From Aaosphaeria pasadenensis (lineage: Eukaryota > Ascomycota > Dothideomycetes > Pleosporales), in NCBI GenBank assembly GCA_022813625.1, contig JAKLMB010000003.1, positions 62,001 to 126,000 on the forward strand: 64,000 bases of DNA, written 5' to 3'. The notes under the pieces were generated by a model. That model was not told the DNA's origin. It ran no database searches and saw only the letters and a program-made list of their open reading frames with translations. Shown piece by piece: positions 11,395-22,192 of this stretch; positions within the stretch are counted from its first letter, which is position 1, and each line of letters begins with the position of its first letter. Made by a program: the position numbers and the translations under genes.

Positions 11395-13513
11395 ATGCAT
11401 TCCAGCATGGCATTTTCCACTCGTCTTGTCAGTCTCGCATTCATTTCTTTCGTCCGAAGTGCAACGAGTCTTCCTGGGCCTCAATCTATTGGGTCGGATT
11501 TGGCAATAATTACCCACAACGACCTCTATGGTGATTCGAGCACTCGACAAGCCGCGGCAATCGTCCTAGGAAAAGAACAAACGTGCAAACAATCGCGGTC
11601 CGGCTGCGCGGAGCTGGGAGAGACCCTTTGGGCACCACCAGCTCCATCCTCCGATCTATCCTTCCTACGTTACCTTGCCCAAGGCGGCCGCGCGAACCAG
11701 TCTGAGATATTCTGGGTGGACAGCCCTGTAGGATGCGAGGCAATTGACGCAGAGGGTCAAGTCCAGAAGGTCAACTGTGATGCGCGTCTACCCGCCTTGT
11801 GCTCCCAGTCTGCTACATTGAGTACAAAAATCGGAGCCGATACAGATCCCAAATGGCAGATAGTTGTGAGGTCAGGGAATGGTAGTGTTGTAGGATATCG
11901 TGATAGGCTTTCGTTCCGCTTCCAGGGCATCAGATACGCCCCACAACCAGAAAGATTTACGCATTCCAGGTACTCCCCTCTGAGTGGAAATATTTCGGCA
12001 CTGTCCTATGGTCCGTCCTGTATCCAGGCCGGGTGCGATGGCAATTTGTTCTGCAGTGAAGATTGTCTGAACTTGAACATCTGGACTCCGTACTTACCTA
12101 GCAGCAAAGGTACGAAAAGAAAGGCAGTGATGGTTTGGATACATGGCGGCGGTTTCACGGGAGGATCAGGGACGGACACAACTTTTGACGGCGGTAATCT
12201 AGCATCCAGGGGCGACGTTGTTGTCGTAACAATCAATTATCGCCTCTCAACCCTTGGCTTCCTCGCTTTGGATGGCACAGGTCTGACGGGAAATTACGGA
12301 CTTGCTGACCAGAATACGGCCCTCGATTGGCTTCGCGCCCACATTGAAGATTTTGGTGGTGACAAAGATAGGATAACTGTCTTTGGACAAAGTGCAGGGG
12401 CAGCATCCGTTCGAGCACTACTCGCATCACCACAGGCGGATGGTAAGTTTTCCAGGGCAATCATGCAGAGCAATCCTGGGGGAGCGCAGTATGCATCTAG
12501 CTTTACACGATACTTGACTCTGCAAGAGGCCACCGATAGAACAAGAGCCATTTTGACGGAGATTGGGTGTGGCCAAGCCGACAACACCGCACAGCTCGCT
12601 TGTCTACGGGAGCAGGATCCATTGAAGTTGGTAGGATTGCGTAATGGCAGTTGGTCTGGGACTGTAGCACGGTAAGACCTCATCGTGTCAGTGAATCTAG
12701 CTCAGTCTAAATTGTTCCAGGTATCCTGTGATAGACGGGTCATATTTGCCGGAGAAGGAGTTGCCCTTGGGCGATACAGCTGCGAGGAAGAAAGTCGCGC
12801 TGATGACAGGAGTGATGAGGGATGACGGTGCACCATTCTCCAAATTCTCCACGAGCTCCAACGCATCTCGAGCACTTACAGAGCAAGGCTTTGATGCATC
12901 GAGTATTTTGAGGTCGGGCAAGTTCCCGTTGGTGCAAGCTGGCAACACCACGATAAATATCTTCAATCTGACCTCACGGGTTGCAACGGACGCTATGTTT
13001 CGGTGCTTGGGGCAATCAACAGCCTCTGTTGGAGCCGGGAACCAGATCTTCCAGGGTATGTATGCATACGAATTCGACCGAGCGTACCAGATCGCAGAAT
13101 GGAGCCCAAATTCTCCAACTTGTGAGGCGCCTGCCTCCACATCCAGGCCTTTTGGTGATGTCCGTCAACCGTATTTCAAATGCCATAGCGGTGAGCTCTA
13201 TTACGTCTTCGGGACGCTTATTCGCCAGAATCGGGTTCCCCGAGATGAAGACGACATTCCCTTTTCACAATACATTGTCGATACATGGACAGCATTTGCA
13301 AGAGAGGGGAATCCAAATCCGAATATGGGCTTTTTGCGTGCACGAGGGTTCTTGAATACCTCATCTGCCATAGAGCGGACGGGTCCCTGGTTGCCCGTTC
13401 AGCCTGGGGCATCGACGCTTAGGATCCTTGACAAGGATGTCAGAAATGAAGGCTTTCGAGAGCTTGAGCAATGTGACGTGCTCGGCTATCCCCTTGACTT
13501 CTTCCCCTCGTGA
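11395..13513 (+). CDS. Secreted type-B carboxylesterase/lipase with cysteine-containing N-terminal extension
   Basis: There are two exons, 11395-12671 and 12721-13513 (49-nt intron), encoding about 689 aa. A signal peptide covers roughly residues 5-27; translation could start at M1 or M5. Residues 40-140 form an extension with paired cysteines (C64, C71, C114, C128, C136; ending RLPALCSQS) that resembles a C-type-lectin-like module. The esterase domain starts near 155: oxyanion HGGGF (250-254), SEDCLNLNIW, and the nucleophile elbow GQSAG with Ser333. The acid position reads RDDG where RDEG-type Glu is usual, and the catalytic His is probably in KCHSGELYYVFGT. The splice keeps the frame across R/YPVIDGSYLP. 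The enzyme should hydrolyse ester bonds outside the cell; the substrate is unknown. Confidence 0.92.
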
Positions 13514-13685
13514 GTAGTGAGGATTATGGAATCTGTAGATAGTGTTGTCATAATAGGGCATGCGTCCGAAACAATGGATACCTTGTTGCATATTCCCTAT
13601 CAGATCGTGATCTGGGTTTCTGATACTGCAAGTCGCCCGACAATGCCTGGCGTAAAGCATCACAGGACTTCCGGGTAGCAGAATG

Positions 13686-14822
13686 TCAGCGCAAAAGACC
13701 TATGTGAACAACGAAACCCGTGTCCTCCCTCAGTGGCGGCGTCAGCAACTTGTCTGGGACACGCCACACGTGGAATAATGAATGAAAATTCGTGGCCCAC
13801 GATTCGAACACGTCAGGCGACCTCAGCTGTTGAGCAACCACACAGAGAGTGGGTTTGTCCGGGTTCATATCGGATCCAAGTCGACAAAGCTGTGCGCAGG
13901 TACTATTGAACGGTTCAATCAAGGCCTCGTTGTAGATGCAATCGCAGGCAATGACCAAGTCCAGGCGATTGTCTTGCTCGCCCAGGAGGTGTGGCAACGA
14001 TGACATAGAGTCCATTTCCCAGTCCAACTCGAGCGTATCGACTCTTGGTGATGAAGTCTGTTGTTTGGCCTGGGGGTTCTTGGTCCTGGGTCTTGCCCTC
14101 TTCTGGGAGCTCTTTGAATCCGAGGGTGCGACCGGTAGGTTATCCAGTATGTTTTGCTTCAGGATCCTGATCACATAATCCTGATCCGTGGCAATGTATC
14201 GTTTGATCTTGGAGGACAGTGTCAGCGCGACGATGCCCGAGACGCCAGCGCCAAGTTCAAGGGCAGTAGAGGCTGAGTCCACGTAGCCGGCGTCGAACAG
14301 GAAGTTGGGGGAAGCAATCCACTCCGCAAAGAGCGGCGTTACTTTCCAGACGACTATGGTCATGGTTAGCGAGCCTAAGAGAGCCAAGCAGAATCCCCCT
14401 CCTACCAGCCCCGGTGGTCCCTCCACTTCTGTCCGAGGTCAGCAGACCTCGTGATTGGCGTATTTCCAAGTCGCGACCAGCGACTGAGACTTGGATGGTG
14501 GGAGCCTTGGAGTCGACGAAGCCTAGAGACTGAGATGGTATGGCTTGCGAGAAGATGAGAAAAGATTCTGTGGTTCTTTGGTCAGCAGTAAGACAAGGAA
14601 TGATGCATCTACGAATCGCATTGATGAAATGGTACGGGCAGCCGAGGGACATTGGAAAGAAATAGTGAATGGTGAATGGTGAATGTGAAAGTGAATGTAG
14701 GCTAATAGTGAGCCATGCGTGCCTATTCGAACGTCCTTACCTTCCTCGGGGTCAGTGACAGGGTCTCCAAGGATAGTCTGCAGCATTTCCAGCCCAAGCG
14801 AACTGTGGGGATGGGAAGACAT
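13686..14822 (-). CDS. RKM5: Rkm5-like protein lysine N-methyltransferase (METTL21 family)
   Basis: Three exons (14822-14741, 14567-14406, 14353-13686) encode about 303 aa. Exon 2 reads ESFLIFSQAIPSQSLGFVD and ends SGGTTGA, which splices to VVWKVTPLFAEWI in exon 3. The SAM-binding motif I is ALELGAGVSGIVAL, followed by the acidic ATDQDYV and the post-motif ACDCIYNEAL. These are the signature blocks of seven-beta-strand methyltransferases in the Rkm5/METTL21 group; yeast Rkm5 methylates a ribosomal protein lysine. A Lys/Arg-rich insertion (RARPRTKNPQAKQ) sits between the AdoMet motifs. The gene is tail-to-tail with the esterase (172 bp apart) and divergent from the acyl-CoA synthetase. The first acceptor was chosen because it keeps the frame and has a pyrimidine tract. 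Confidence 0.85.
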
Positions 14823-16391
14823 GATTAGATGGTTGATCTTTTGTTGTTAACTCGATTCAATATGATGAGATGAGTTTGAATTCGATTCGATCTGGTTCGA
14901 CTTGACTTGATGTGATTTGATTCCCGATCTTAATGACTAATTAAGGTTGGTATTGGTGTCTGATGTCTGGTGTAAACAATGATACGACTACCTGGGTACC
15001 TGACCAACCCAGAGGCCGGAGAAGCAGAAGGAGAAGGGGAGTTGAGACACAAAGTATATTGCCGTGAAGGGTTGGTGGAAATGCGACAAAGGTCTTGGAG
15101 GTTCTTGGAAGGAGCCTTGTGGGGAGGGGAAGGAGCAGGAGGAGAGGCTGGAAGCGGCAAGAACGACGGCTGGAAATGGAAAGCAATTGTGGAGGCGATG
15201 CCGGTGACCGAAGCAGAGAAGAATTTCGGGAGCTTTGGCAACGCTGTGGTACGTTTCGGACCATAAAAAGAAATACGTAGTTAGTTATGTTGTATGTAAG
15301 GTTTTCTCCGTACTGTGTAGATCTACGAGATCGGATGCGTGCGGCGCGGCAGTGATGCTAGTTTGTAGACCAGTAGTAATCACAACAATAATGACAGAGC
15401 GTGTGAATAATGTAAAACAGAAAGAGAGACAGAGACAAGAGACAAGAGAGAGTGTGCGTGGAATAATGGCTTCGAACTAGCCCAGTCGCAATTACTGAAC
15501 CTAAACCGTATTGAGTGTCTGGCTAGAACCTACAGGACACTGGACAAGGCCTGTAGATCAGATGTCATCTCTGTTATTTTCTTGGAATCAAAAAATATAG
15601 ATCGTATCGCGTGTATACCTTGCACTTACGAGTCCCTAAAAGAGTTAACCTATTATTCCATCCTCAATAAGAATGTACATACAACAGTCTACAGCAACTT
15701 GTGTGCGCATGAGTAGGCGAGCATAACATTTTAAGACAGACATCCGGCAGAAAGGACTCAACAAAAGCTAGATCTATTGAATTCATTTCAGCTGAACCTT
15801 ATGTAGGCAAAGTATTCACGGTACTGTCTCTCTCTCTGCGCGTAAGCTGGTAACTAGGTACCTAGTTATGATTTGAAGAAACTGGAAATGTAGTATGTAC
15901 AGCCACAGGGTAGTCCACGTCATTATGGCCGCCATCATATCATCCATCTATACGGAGTATCTTCGTTTCTTTTCTTTACCAGACAAGTAAGGTATCTTTC
16001 CTGTCTGTCGAAGTACTATAGTTGAATAGGTACCTTTGCTGCTCCTCCTCCTCCTTCTCCTCATCTTGTTCCCCAAAACAGCTGCCCATCCTTGCCAAGC
16101 CGTCCAAGCTTCCCGCAGCAGCAGCCCCAACATTCGCGACTGCCCTCCTCTGCCGTCCCCGTCAATACAATAACACAACTACCTTTCGCATACTTCTGCC
16201 TCTTCCGCCTCCTCATCATCTCTGCCTTCTTCCTCCCTCACTCCTCCCTTCTCTCTCTCTCTCTCTCCTCGCATACGATTCCGCTGGCGGCTTACCCTAA
16301 CCGGCTCCTACTCTACCTCACACTTATATCCGCAATTCCCATCTCCCTTCTTCTGAGCTCCCATCACCTTCCCCACTCTTCTTCCGTCATC
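14823..16391. promoter_or_regulatory. Shared upstream region of the Rkm5-like and acyl-CoA synthetase genes
   Basis: The two genes diverge across 1.57 kb. The part next to the acyl-CoA synthetase (16030-16390) is strongly CT-rich, as expected of a fungal leader, including a (CT)n run at about 16250-16270. One TACGGAGTA motif lies at 15951. Opposed open frames at 14930-15266 exist on both strands; none is recognisable and I do not call a gene. Confidence 0.55.
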
Positions 16392-18645
16392 ATGCCGACA
16401 GACTACAAAAAGCTCGTTCCCCAAGCCCGCTCCTACAAAACAGGCAACGTCACTGTCGAGGTTCCCGGCGTAGAGAAGAAGGATGGCGAAACCATTCCTC
16501 GTCGAAATGTCAAGGCAAAGGACGGTCTGATCCTCACTCCTGCTGAGGGCGTCGAGACCCTCTATGACGTCCTGCGCTACGCTTCCTCAAAGTACGGCAA
16601 TGCTAAGGCGGTCGGTTCGCGCAAGATCCTCAACACTCATGAGGAAACAAAGAAGATCAAGAAGATGGTCGACGGCCAGCAGCAAGAGGTAGACAAGAAA
16701 TGGACCTACTTCGAGCTCAGTTCCTACAAATACAAGAGCTTCGTCGAGTTCGAGCAAGAGGCACTCGCCTTGGGCGCCGGTCTGAAGAGCCTCGGCCTCG
16801 AGCACCAAGACAGGCTTCATCTCTTCGCTGGCACCAGCTCCCAATGGCTCGCCATGGCACACGGTAAGGCGTTTGCGCTCATTTTCCCAAATGCGACTCC
16901 ACTGACTTGCGCGCGCAGCATCTTTCTCACAATCTGGCGCCATTGTTACCGCATATGACACTCTCGGAGAAGAGGGCCTCAAGCACTCAATGTTGCAGAC
17001 CAAGGCCAAGTTCATGTTCCTCGACCCTGTCCTCCTTCCCAAGCTCGTCAATCCATACAAAGACGCCAAAGATGTCAAGGTCGTCATCTACAGCACCAAG
17101 GACGAGCCAAAGCAAAAGGACATCGATACCTTCACCCAGGCCCACCCTCACATCAAAGTGCTCAGCTTCGATGATTTGCTCAAGCTAGGCAAGGAGAACC
17201 CAGCCGAGCCTGTTCCCCCCAAGCCAGAAGACCTAGCATGCATCATGTACACATCCGGCTCCACCGGTACACCGAAGGGTGTACTCATCAAGCACAGGAA
17301 TGTTGTCGCATCCAGTAAGATCCCCTGTCCATGCCATTGCAAGAACACAATGCTCATTTTCCTCAGTTGCCGGTGTCAACGTCATCGTAGGCCCCTACTT
17401 GGGTCCTGGCGATTCGCTTCTCGCCTATCTTCCGCTTGCGCACATTCTCGAGTTCGTCTTCGAAAACGCCTGCCTCTTCTGGGGAGGCACCATGGGATAT
17501 GGAACCATCAGGACGCTCTCCGATACCTCCGTCCGTAAATGTAAGGGAGATATCCGAGAGCTAAAGCCATCGGTTCTCGTCGGAGTTCCCCAGGTTTGGG
17601 AGACGGTCAAGAAAGGTATTGTCGGAAAGGTTGAGGCCGGCGGCGCAATCACCAAGAACCTGTTCTGGGGTGCCCTTGCTGCTAAAGGCTTCCTTCTCAG
17701 CTCCGGACTACCAGGAAGCGGCGTCCTCGACTCTGTTGTATTCAACAAAGTCAAGGATGCCACCGGAGGCAGGTTGCGAATCTGTCTCAATGGAGGTGGA
17801 CCGATCGCGAAGGAGACGCAGCGTTTCATCTCTCTCGCGATCACGCCCATGATCAGTGGTTATGGTTTGACCGAGACTACTGCCATGGGCGCCCTTATGG
17901 ATCCCCTTTCCTGGACCGACAGTGCTCTCGGAGAATTACCCGCTTGTATTGAGACCAAGCTCGTTGATTTCGCCGATGCCGGTTATTTCTCGACGAACAA
18001 GCCCCCACAAGGTGAGATCTGGATCCGCGGAGGTGGTATCACCGCTGGCTACCTGGACCTCGAACAAGAGACGAAGGAATCCTTTACCGAAGACGGCTGG
18101 TTCAAGACTGGTGATATCGGAGAGTTTGACCACAAGGGTCAGATCAGGATCATTGACCGTAAGAAGAACTTGGTTAAGACACTCACTGGCGAGTACATTG
18201 CGCTAGAGAAGCTGGAGTCCGTCTACCGGTCCGCCCCCGTCGTAGCAAACATTTGCGTCTACGCAGCCTCGGACAAATCTAAGCCCATCGCCATCATCTA
18301 CCCCGCTGAGCCTGCTCTTAAGAAGATTGCCTCAGAGAACGGTATTGAAGGGGATCATTTGGAGGAACTGGTCCACAATAGCAAGATCAACTCCATCATC
18401 TTGAAGCAGCTCCAGACCGCTGGCCAGCGAGGTGGCCTTGCATCTTTCGAGATTATCGAAGGTGTTGTCTTGGCCGATGAGGAATGGACACCCCAGAACG
18501 TTAGTTCTCCCCATTGCAATCCCCGAAAACTTTTCTTATGCTAACTTTGATGTAGGGTTTGACCACAGCTGCACAAAAGATCAACCGTAAGGGAATATTG
18601 GAGCACTGGAAGAAGGAGGTCGACCATGCTTATGGAAGGAGCTAG
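16392..18645 (+). CDS. FAA1: Long-chain fatty acid CoA ligase (FAA1/FAA4 type)
   Basis: Four exons (16392-16863, 16919-17314, 17367-18499, 18556-18645) encode about 696 aa. Adenylate-forming motifs appear in order: the ATP-binding loop YTSGSTGTPKGV, the fatty-acyl gate region (LAYLPLAHILEFVFE), GYGLTETTAMG, DGWFKTGDIG and the hinge RIIDRKKNLVK with ALEKLE following. This order and spacing are those of ANL-superfamily acyl-CoA synthetases, and the N-terminus (YTVEVPG-like block, then TLYDVLRYASSKYGNAKAVGSR) matches fungal Faa1/Faa4. The enzyme activates long-chain fatty acids with ATP and CoA for lipid synthesis or beta-oxidation. The frame stays open about 100 codons upstream but has no in-frame ATG there; ATCATGCCG at 16392 is the first and has a good context. 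No PTS1 tripeptide is present at the C-terminus (GRS). Confidence 0.96.
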
Positions 18646-19198
18646 ATCGGACTTGAGGGAAAGATCTAAAGCTTCTTCCGAGGTGGTGGTCCTGTCAAGG
18701 TGCTGGCGTTCGAGGCATGTCACATAACTCCCGCTTCCATGTTGCATCATGATGATACTGGTCGGCTTTTGGCGTGAAAGTCTTTTTTTCTTATTTAATG
18801 TATTTTTGAAAGCGCGCTGATATACTATTGTGAATCTATTCGTATCTATCATTTCCTCACATCATCGATTATTGCTTCCGTTCCAACCCTCCTCAATCAC
18901 CAGATTCAAACAATATCCATGCCGTGATCGGCTCCTAATACTAAACCCTACGTCATGGTAGTAGTAACAGTGCTCTGAATCCTCCAGAACGTACATCACC
19001 CTCACAAAACTGAACCTATCATGTGCTCTCATCGTCTGCTCTCCCGCTCTTCTGTCCTCTACAGTCTTGTCTTTGAATCCAGACTCTAGGCCCACAGCAT
19101 TTTTATCGCGGCGCTATTGATATTGCGGCGCCTATTATACACAGAGATAAGCATAGTAGTGATACTGGTGGTAGTAAAACGTGATGGTGAACGTGAAC
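18646..19198. other. 3' flank of the acyl-CoA synthetase gene
   Basis: There are short frames only. An AT-rich stretch (TTTTTTTCTTATTTAATG at about 18783) is a plausible 3'-end region for the synthetase. I see no gene. Confidence 0.5.
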
Positions 19199-19473
19199 AA
19201 AACGGTGAAGATGGTGAAGATGGTGAAGATGGTGAAGATGGTGAAGATGGTGAAGATGGTGAAGATGGTGAAGATGGTGANNNNNNNNNNNNNNNNNNNN
19301 NNNNNNNNNNNNNNNNNNNNNNNNNNNNNNNNNNNNNNNNNNNNNNNNNNNNNNNNNNNNNNNNNNNNNNNNNNNNNNNNGGTGAAGATGGTGAAGATGG
19401 TGAAGATGGTGAAGATGGTGAAGATGGTGAAGATGGTGAAGATGGTGAAGATGGTGAAGATGGTGACGTGAAC
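19199..19473. repeat. 9-bp GGTGAAGAT minisatellite interrupted by an assembly gap
   Basis: Perfect tandem GGTGAAGAT units run on both sides of 100 N (19281-19380). About nine units precede the gap and ten follow it. The flanks contain degenerate versions (GGTGAACGTGAACAAAACGGTG and GGTGACGTGAACAAGATGGTG), so the array grew from a local sequence. Either strand is open through the array (Gly-Glu-Asp or Ser-Pro-Ser repeats), but this follows from a 9-bp unit without stops and is not evidence of a gene. The true copy number is unknown because 100 N is a conventional placeholder. Confidence 0.95.
19281..19380. other. Assembly gap (100 N)
   Basis: Exactly 100 undetermined bases sit inside the minisatellite. 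The round number suggests a gap of unknown size at a scaffold join. Confidence 0.99.
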
Positions 19474-19499
19474 AAGATGGTGAAGATGAACGTGAAGGT

Positions 19500-20077
19500 A
19501 AAGTTAGTAACAGTAGGTAGGAATATCTAGATCACTAGTCCTAGATATTCGGCCTAGATATTATAGTTAATACAGGCAGTATAGAAATAGGTGCATGCCT
19601 CTAGTAGAGAGCAAAGTAGGGAATTAGTGGCTAGACAGGCTAAAAGTAGCTACTTTAACGTAACAGTAGACCTGTTTATCTTATATATTTAGGGGGAGGT
19701 AGGTAAAGGATAGGTCAGCGTGTTATGACTTGGATTGTATTGTTTAATTTTAAGCGTGATAGTATGTAAGGGTATACACAGGGTTATAAAATACTCTATA
19801 GAAGACCTTCGCAAGTAAGATCTGGTTGACATTGTGTATTCATTGTAGTTCAGGCATATTGTTCATGTGTTCGTATAATAGTGAGTTTCTTCAGGAAAGA
19901 AAAGAATCCTAGTGACGTAAGTAGAGATGTAAGTGAAAACAAAATATCAATTCTTCAATATCAATAAAACTAACAGCAGCAGCAGCAACAACGCCGTGGA
20001 TAGATCTTGATCTACCCAAAACAATTAAAGCACAAGTTCCGAAACAACAGACACCACGACTGCTTCAGGAATCCCGA
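19500..20077. other. TA-rich tract with inverted repeat, possibly a decayed mobile element
   Basis: The sequence after the minisatellite is rich in TAG, CTA and TATA strings and has no long open frame. A perfect 10-bp inverted repeat, GAATATCTAG (19521-19530) and CTAGATATTC (19541-19550), is followed by a further CCTAGATATT copy. Such TA-rich, stop-rich sequence is what repeat-induced point mutation leaves behind in Pezizomycotina, but no element can be named. A CAG-rich patch (19974-19993) closes the tract. Confidence 0.45.
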
Positions 20078-21148
20078 TCAGCAAAGCAACCAAAGCCCAC
20101 CATCAACATGGCGGAATTCGTGCTTGTATTCTTCCATCCACTCATCGTCGTCGTCATAAAACCCACCATCGCACATTCCAGGTTTTTCGTTGTTGTATTC
20201 GTCCATCCACTCTTCGTGCATGTCGATCAGATCGTCCATGTGTTTTGCCGCGCACGACACTGCTTCTTTCAATTCGAGAGAAGCTTGACATTTTGATATC
20301 TCTACCGTTGGCGAGGTACTCCCGCAGCCCCTGTGGTAGCTTCCATGTGATAAGTTGAGTAGTTGTTGTGGTTGGCTTGAAGGTTGGTGGTGAGTCGAGG
20401 TTTGTATGTACAATGTTGGTGTAGGCTCTTGGCTTAGTGAACCATCATAGCTCTCTCCGACGTGCCATACGGTAGAAATTGCGCCGTCCATATCATCGAC
20501 ATCGTATTCATCTAGTATCTGGAGGAAAGCACTGGAAAGTTCCACGTCGCCCGTATGTATGTTATCCGATCTGAAGAAGTCTGCTGCTGCTGCTTCTTGG
20601 AACACGGAGTCTGGAGACGTACGTTGGGTTTTAAGGTCGTATAACTTCGCTCTGCAGAACGGACAAGTGTTGTGGGATTCCAACCAGCGGGATATACACC
20701 CGGAACCGACTATGTGGGAGCATGGGAGCTGCAATGGATGCTCAGTAGGAACTTCTTCGTCGTTGTCAGAATTGTGGGAAGTCATTTGGTAGGTTTCTAA
20801 GCAAATGCCACAATCGTGGACCTCGATGTTGGGCAATGAGATTGGCTTCAGAGACTTGATTAGGTCCTGAGAGCAGTAGTGAAGGGGTCGCATGGTGGCA
20901 ACAGGTTTGTAATATGAAGGGTGAAACTTTTCCTGAAGAAACAATTCGCCATGGTGGAGGAAATAATATACCGGAGGATTCCTTTGTGCATTGTGAAGAA
21001 AAGGGATACTATTTAGCGAGTATATGAACAATGTACAATAGTGTTGCCATGCAATGTGATAGGACAAGTGCGAGAGTGTTTTCGTAATCTGGATTTGCGT
21101 ACTTGGATCGTACGGATTGCAGAGTAATGAATAGGTTGAATGTAACAT
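20078..21148 (-). CDS. RING-finger protein, probable E3 ubiquitin ligase
   Basis: From the first ATG of the frame (21148) the protein is 356 aa. The frame is open a further 33 codons upstream, so a 5' exon or extension is possible. The N-terminal 110 residues are aromatic-rich without a known domain. A RING finger occupies residues 113-165: CGICLETY, then LPCSHIVGSGCISRWLESHNTCPFC. The position of the fifth metal ligand is Gly (CSHIVG), a form often seen in fungal RING proteins of this CxHxxG type. The C-terminal half is acidic and Ser/Thr-rich, with repeated WMxEY motifs (MDEYNNEKPG, MEEYKHEF). It should bind an E2 enzyme and direct ubiquitylation; substrates are unknown. It lies next to the TA-rich tract and is tail-on to it. 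Confidence 0.8.
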   Translation of the reverse strand: MLHSTYSLLCNPYDPSTQIQITKTLSHLSYHIAWQHYCTLFIYSLNSIPFLHNAQRNPPVYYFLHHGELFLQEKFHPSYYKPVATMRPLHYCSQDLIKSLKPISLPNIEVHDCGICLETYQMTSHNSDNDEEVPTEHPLQLPCSHIVGSGCISRWLESHNTCPFCRAKLYDLKTQRTSPDSVFQEAAAADFFRSDNIHTGDVELSSAFLQILDEYDVDDMDGAISTVWHVGESYDGSLSQEPTPTLYIQTSTHHQPSSQPQQLLNLSHGSYHRGCGSTSPTVEISKCQASLELKEAVSCAAKHMDDLIDMHEEWMDEYNNEKPGMCDGGFYDDDDEWMEEYKHEFRHVDGGLWLLC

Positions 21149-22192
21149 CTTCTTGGTGAAAGATTTGGCCTGGTGTATCTGATGATATATATCTACCTCG
21201 TGGCTGTTCCGTAGGGAAAAAAATAGGTCAGAATTGTTACTGTTCAATGCTTTTGCAGAAATAGAAAGGACCTGTAGAGACTACTGTCTTGATGAAAACA
21301 ACTTTCCTCGAGCTGACGGCCATAGATATCTTCTCAAACTGGTGTACTTTGACTCTTCACGGTAGCCGTTTTCTAACAGCAATTGAGGCAATTTCTCGCC
21401 CTCATGCTTAAATTAGGTGTAACAAATGCACGAAAAACCTCGACTCGGTCATTTGTTTGGAGTGTGGTCGTGTCTCGGTGAGAACTACCTCGTAATGGTA
21501 GCGACATGATGATGAGCTGAGGTGAATCAAGCAGAGACGAGTGGGGACATTTGATAAGAAAGGATTTTGAACAACACCATGCCATTCGTATGAATTCGGT
21601 ATTTTGCACTTGTATAAATTGCTTTGTAAAGTGCATTACTGTGCTCAGGCTGACCATGAACCACCAGGGAGCGGATCCAAGTGCGATAACTACAATGTCA
21701 AGCATCATACATACATGCTAAGCACTTTCCAAAACTGTGGTTTATCCCCCTCAAACGGATTAGATTCAATATGGACGAGGATATAAGTACCCGAGAAGCT
21801 GTGAAAACAAAGCAACCATTCAACAGGGCGGAAGAGCTACAACGTAACTAGCTAGATATGCCGCGGTACCTAGGTCCAACCCCACATATTCTGACATCCA
21901 CTCCGCGCATGTTGTCAGATAGCTAACGTCAAGCGCACCCCGCATCTGACTTGACCATGTCAGAAATGGCGAATATCGACGACGTTGAACCCAGTAATGT
22001 CTCCACAAGAGCGCGAGATTTTGAGGCTGAGAACGGGGCGGAAAGTGTTTAAATAGTAGGCCCGGGACAGCAGTTTGGAGAAATGTACAATAGCAATCAC
22101 TCGAGTCGAATCCACATTGTCATCGTTTTCCACTCCAAAGAATACATACTTGCGGGGGATTGATTCTAATAACACTATCAACTACCGAAACG
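21149..22192. promoter_or_regulatory. Divergent upstream region of the RING and alpha/beta hydrolase genes
   Basis: About 1 kb separates the two start codons. The sequence is AT-rich with only short frames. A palindromic GGTACCTAGGT lies at about 21866. I see no gene; a first exon of the RING gene could hide just upstream of 21250. Confidence 0.5.

Noticed and set aside
13795..13815. GATTCGAAC string suggestive of a tRNA T-loop
   Set aside because: It lies inside the Rkm5-like coding exon and no acceptor stem or anticodon arm can be drawn around it.
16092..16391. In-frame 100-codon extension upstream of the acyl-CoA synthetase
   Set aside because: It begins with TTG, has no ATG, is CT-rich leader sequence, and the ATG at 16392 matches the family start.
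19117..19530. Open frames of Gly-Glu-Asp or Ser-Pro-Ser through the minisatellite
   Set aside because: A 9-bp unit without stops is automatically open in several frames, and the frame crosses an N gap.
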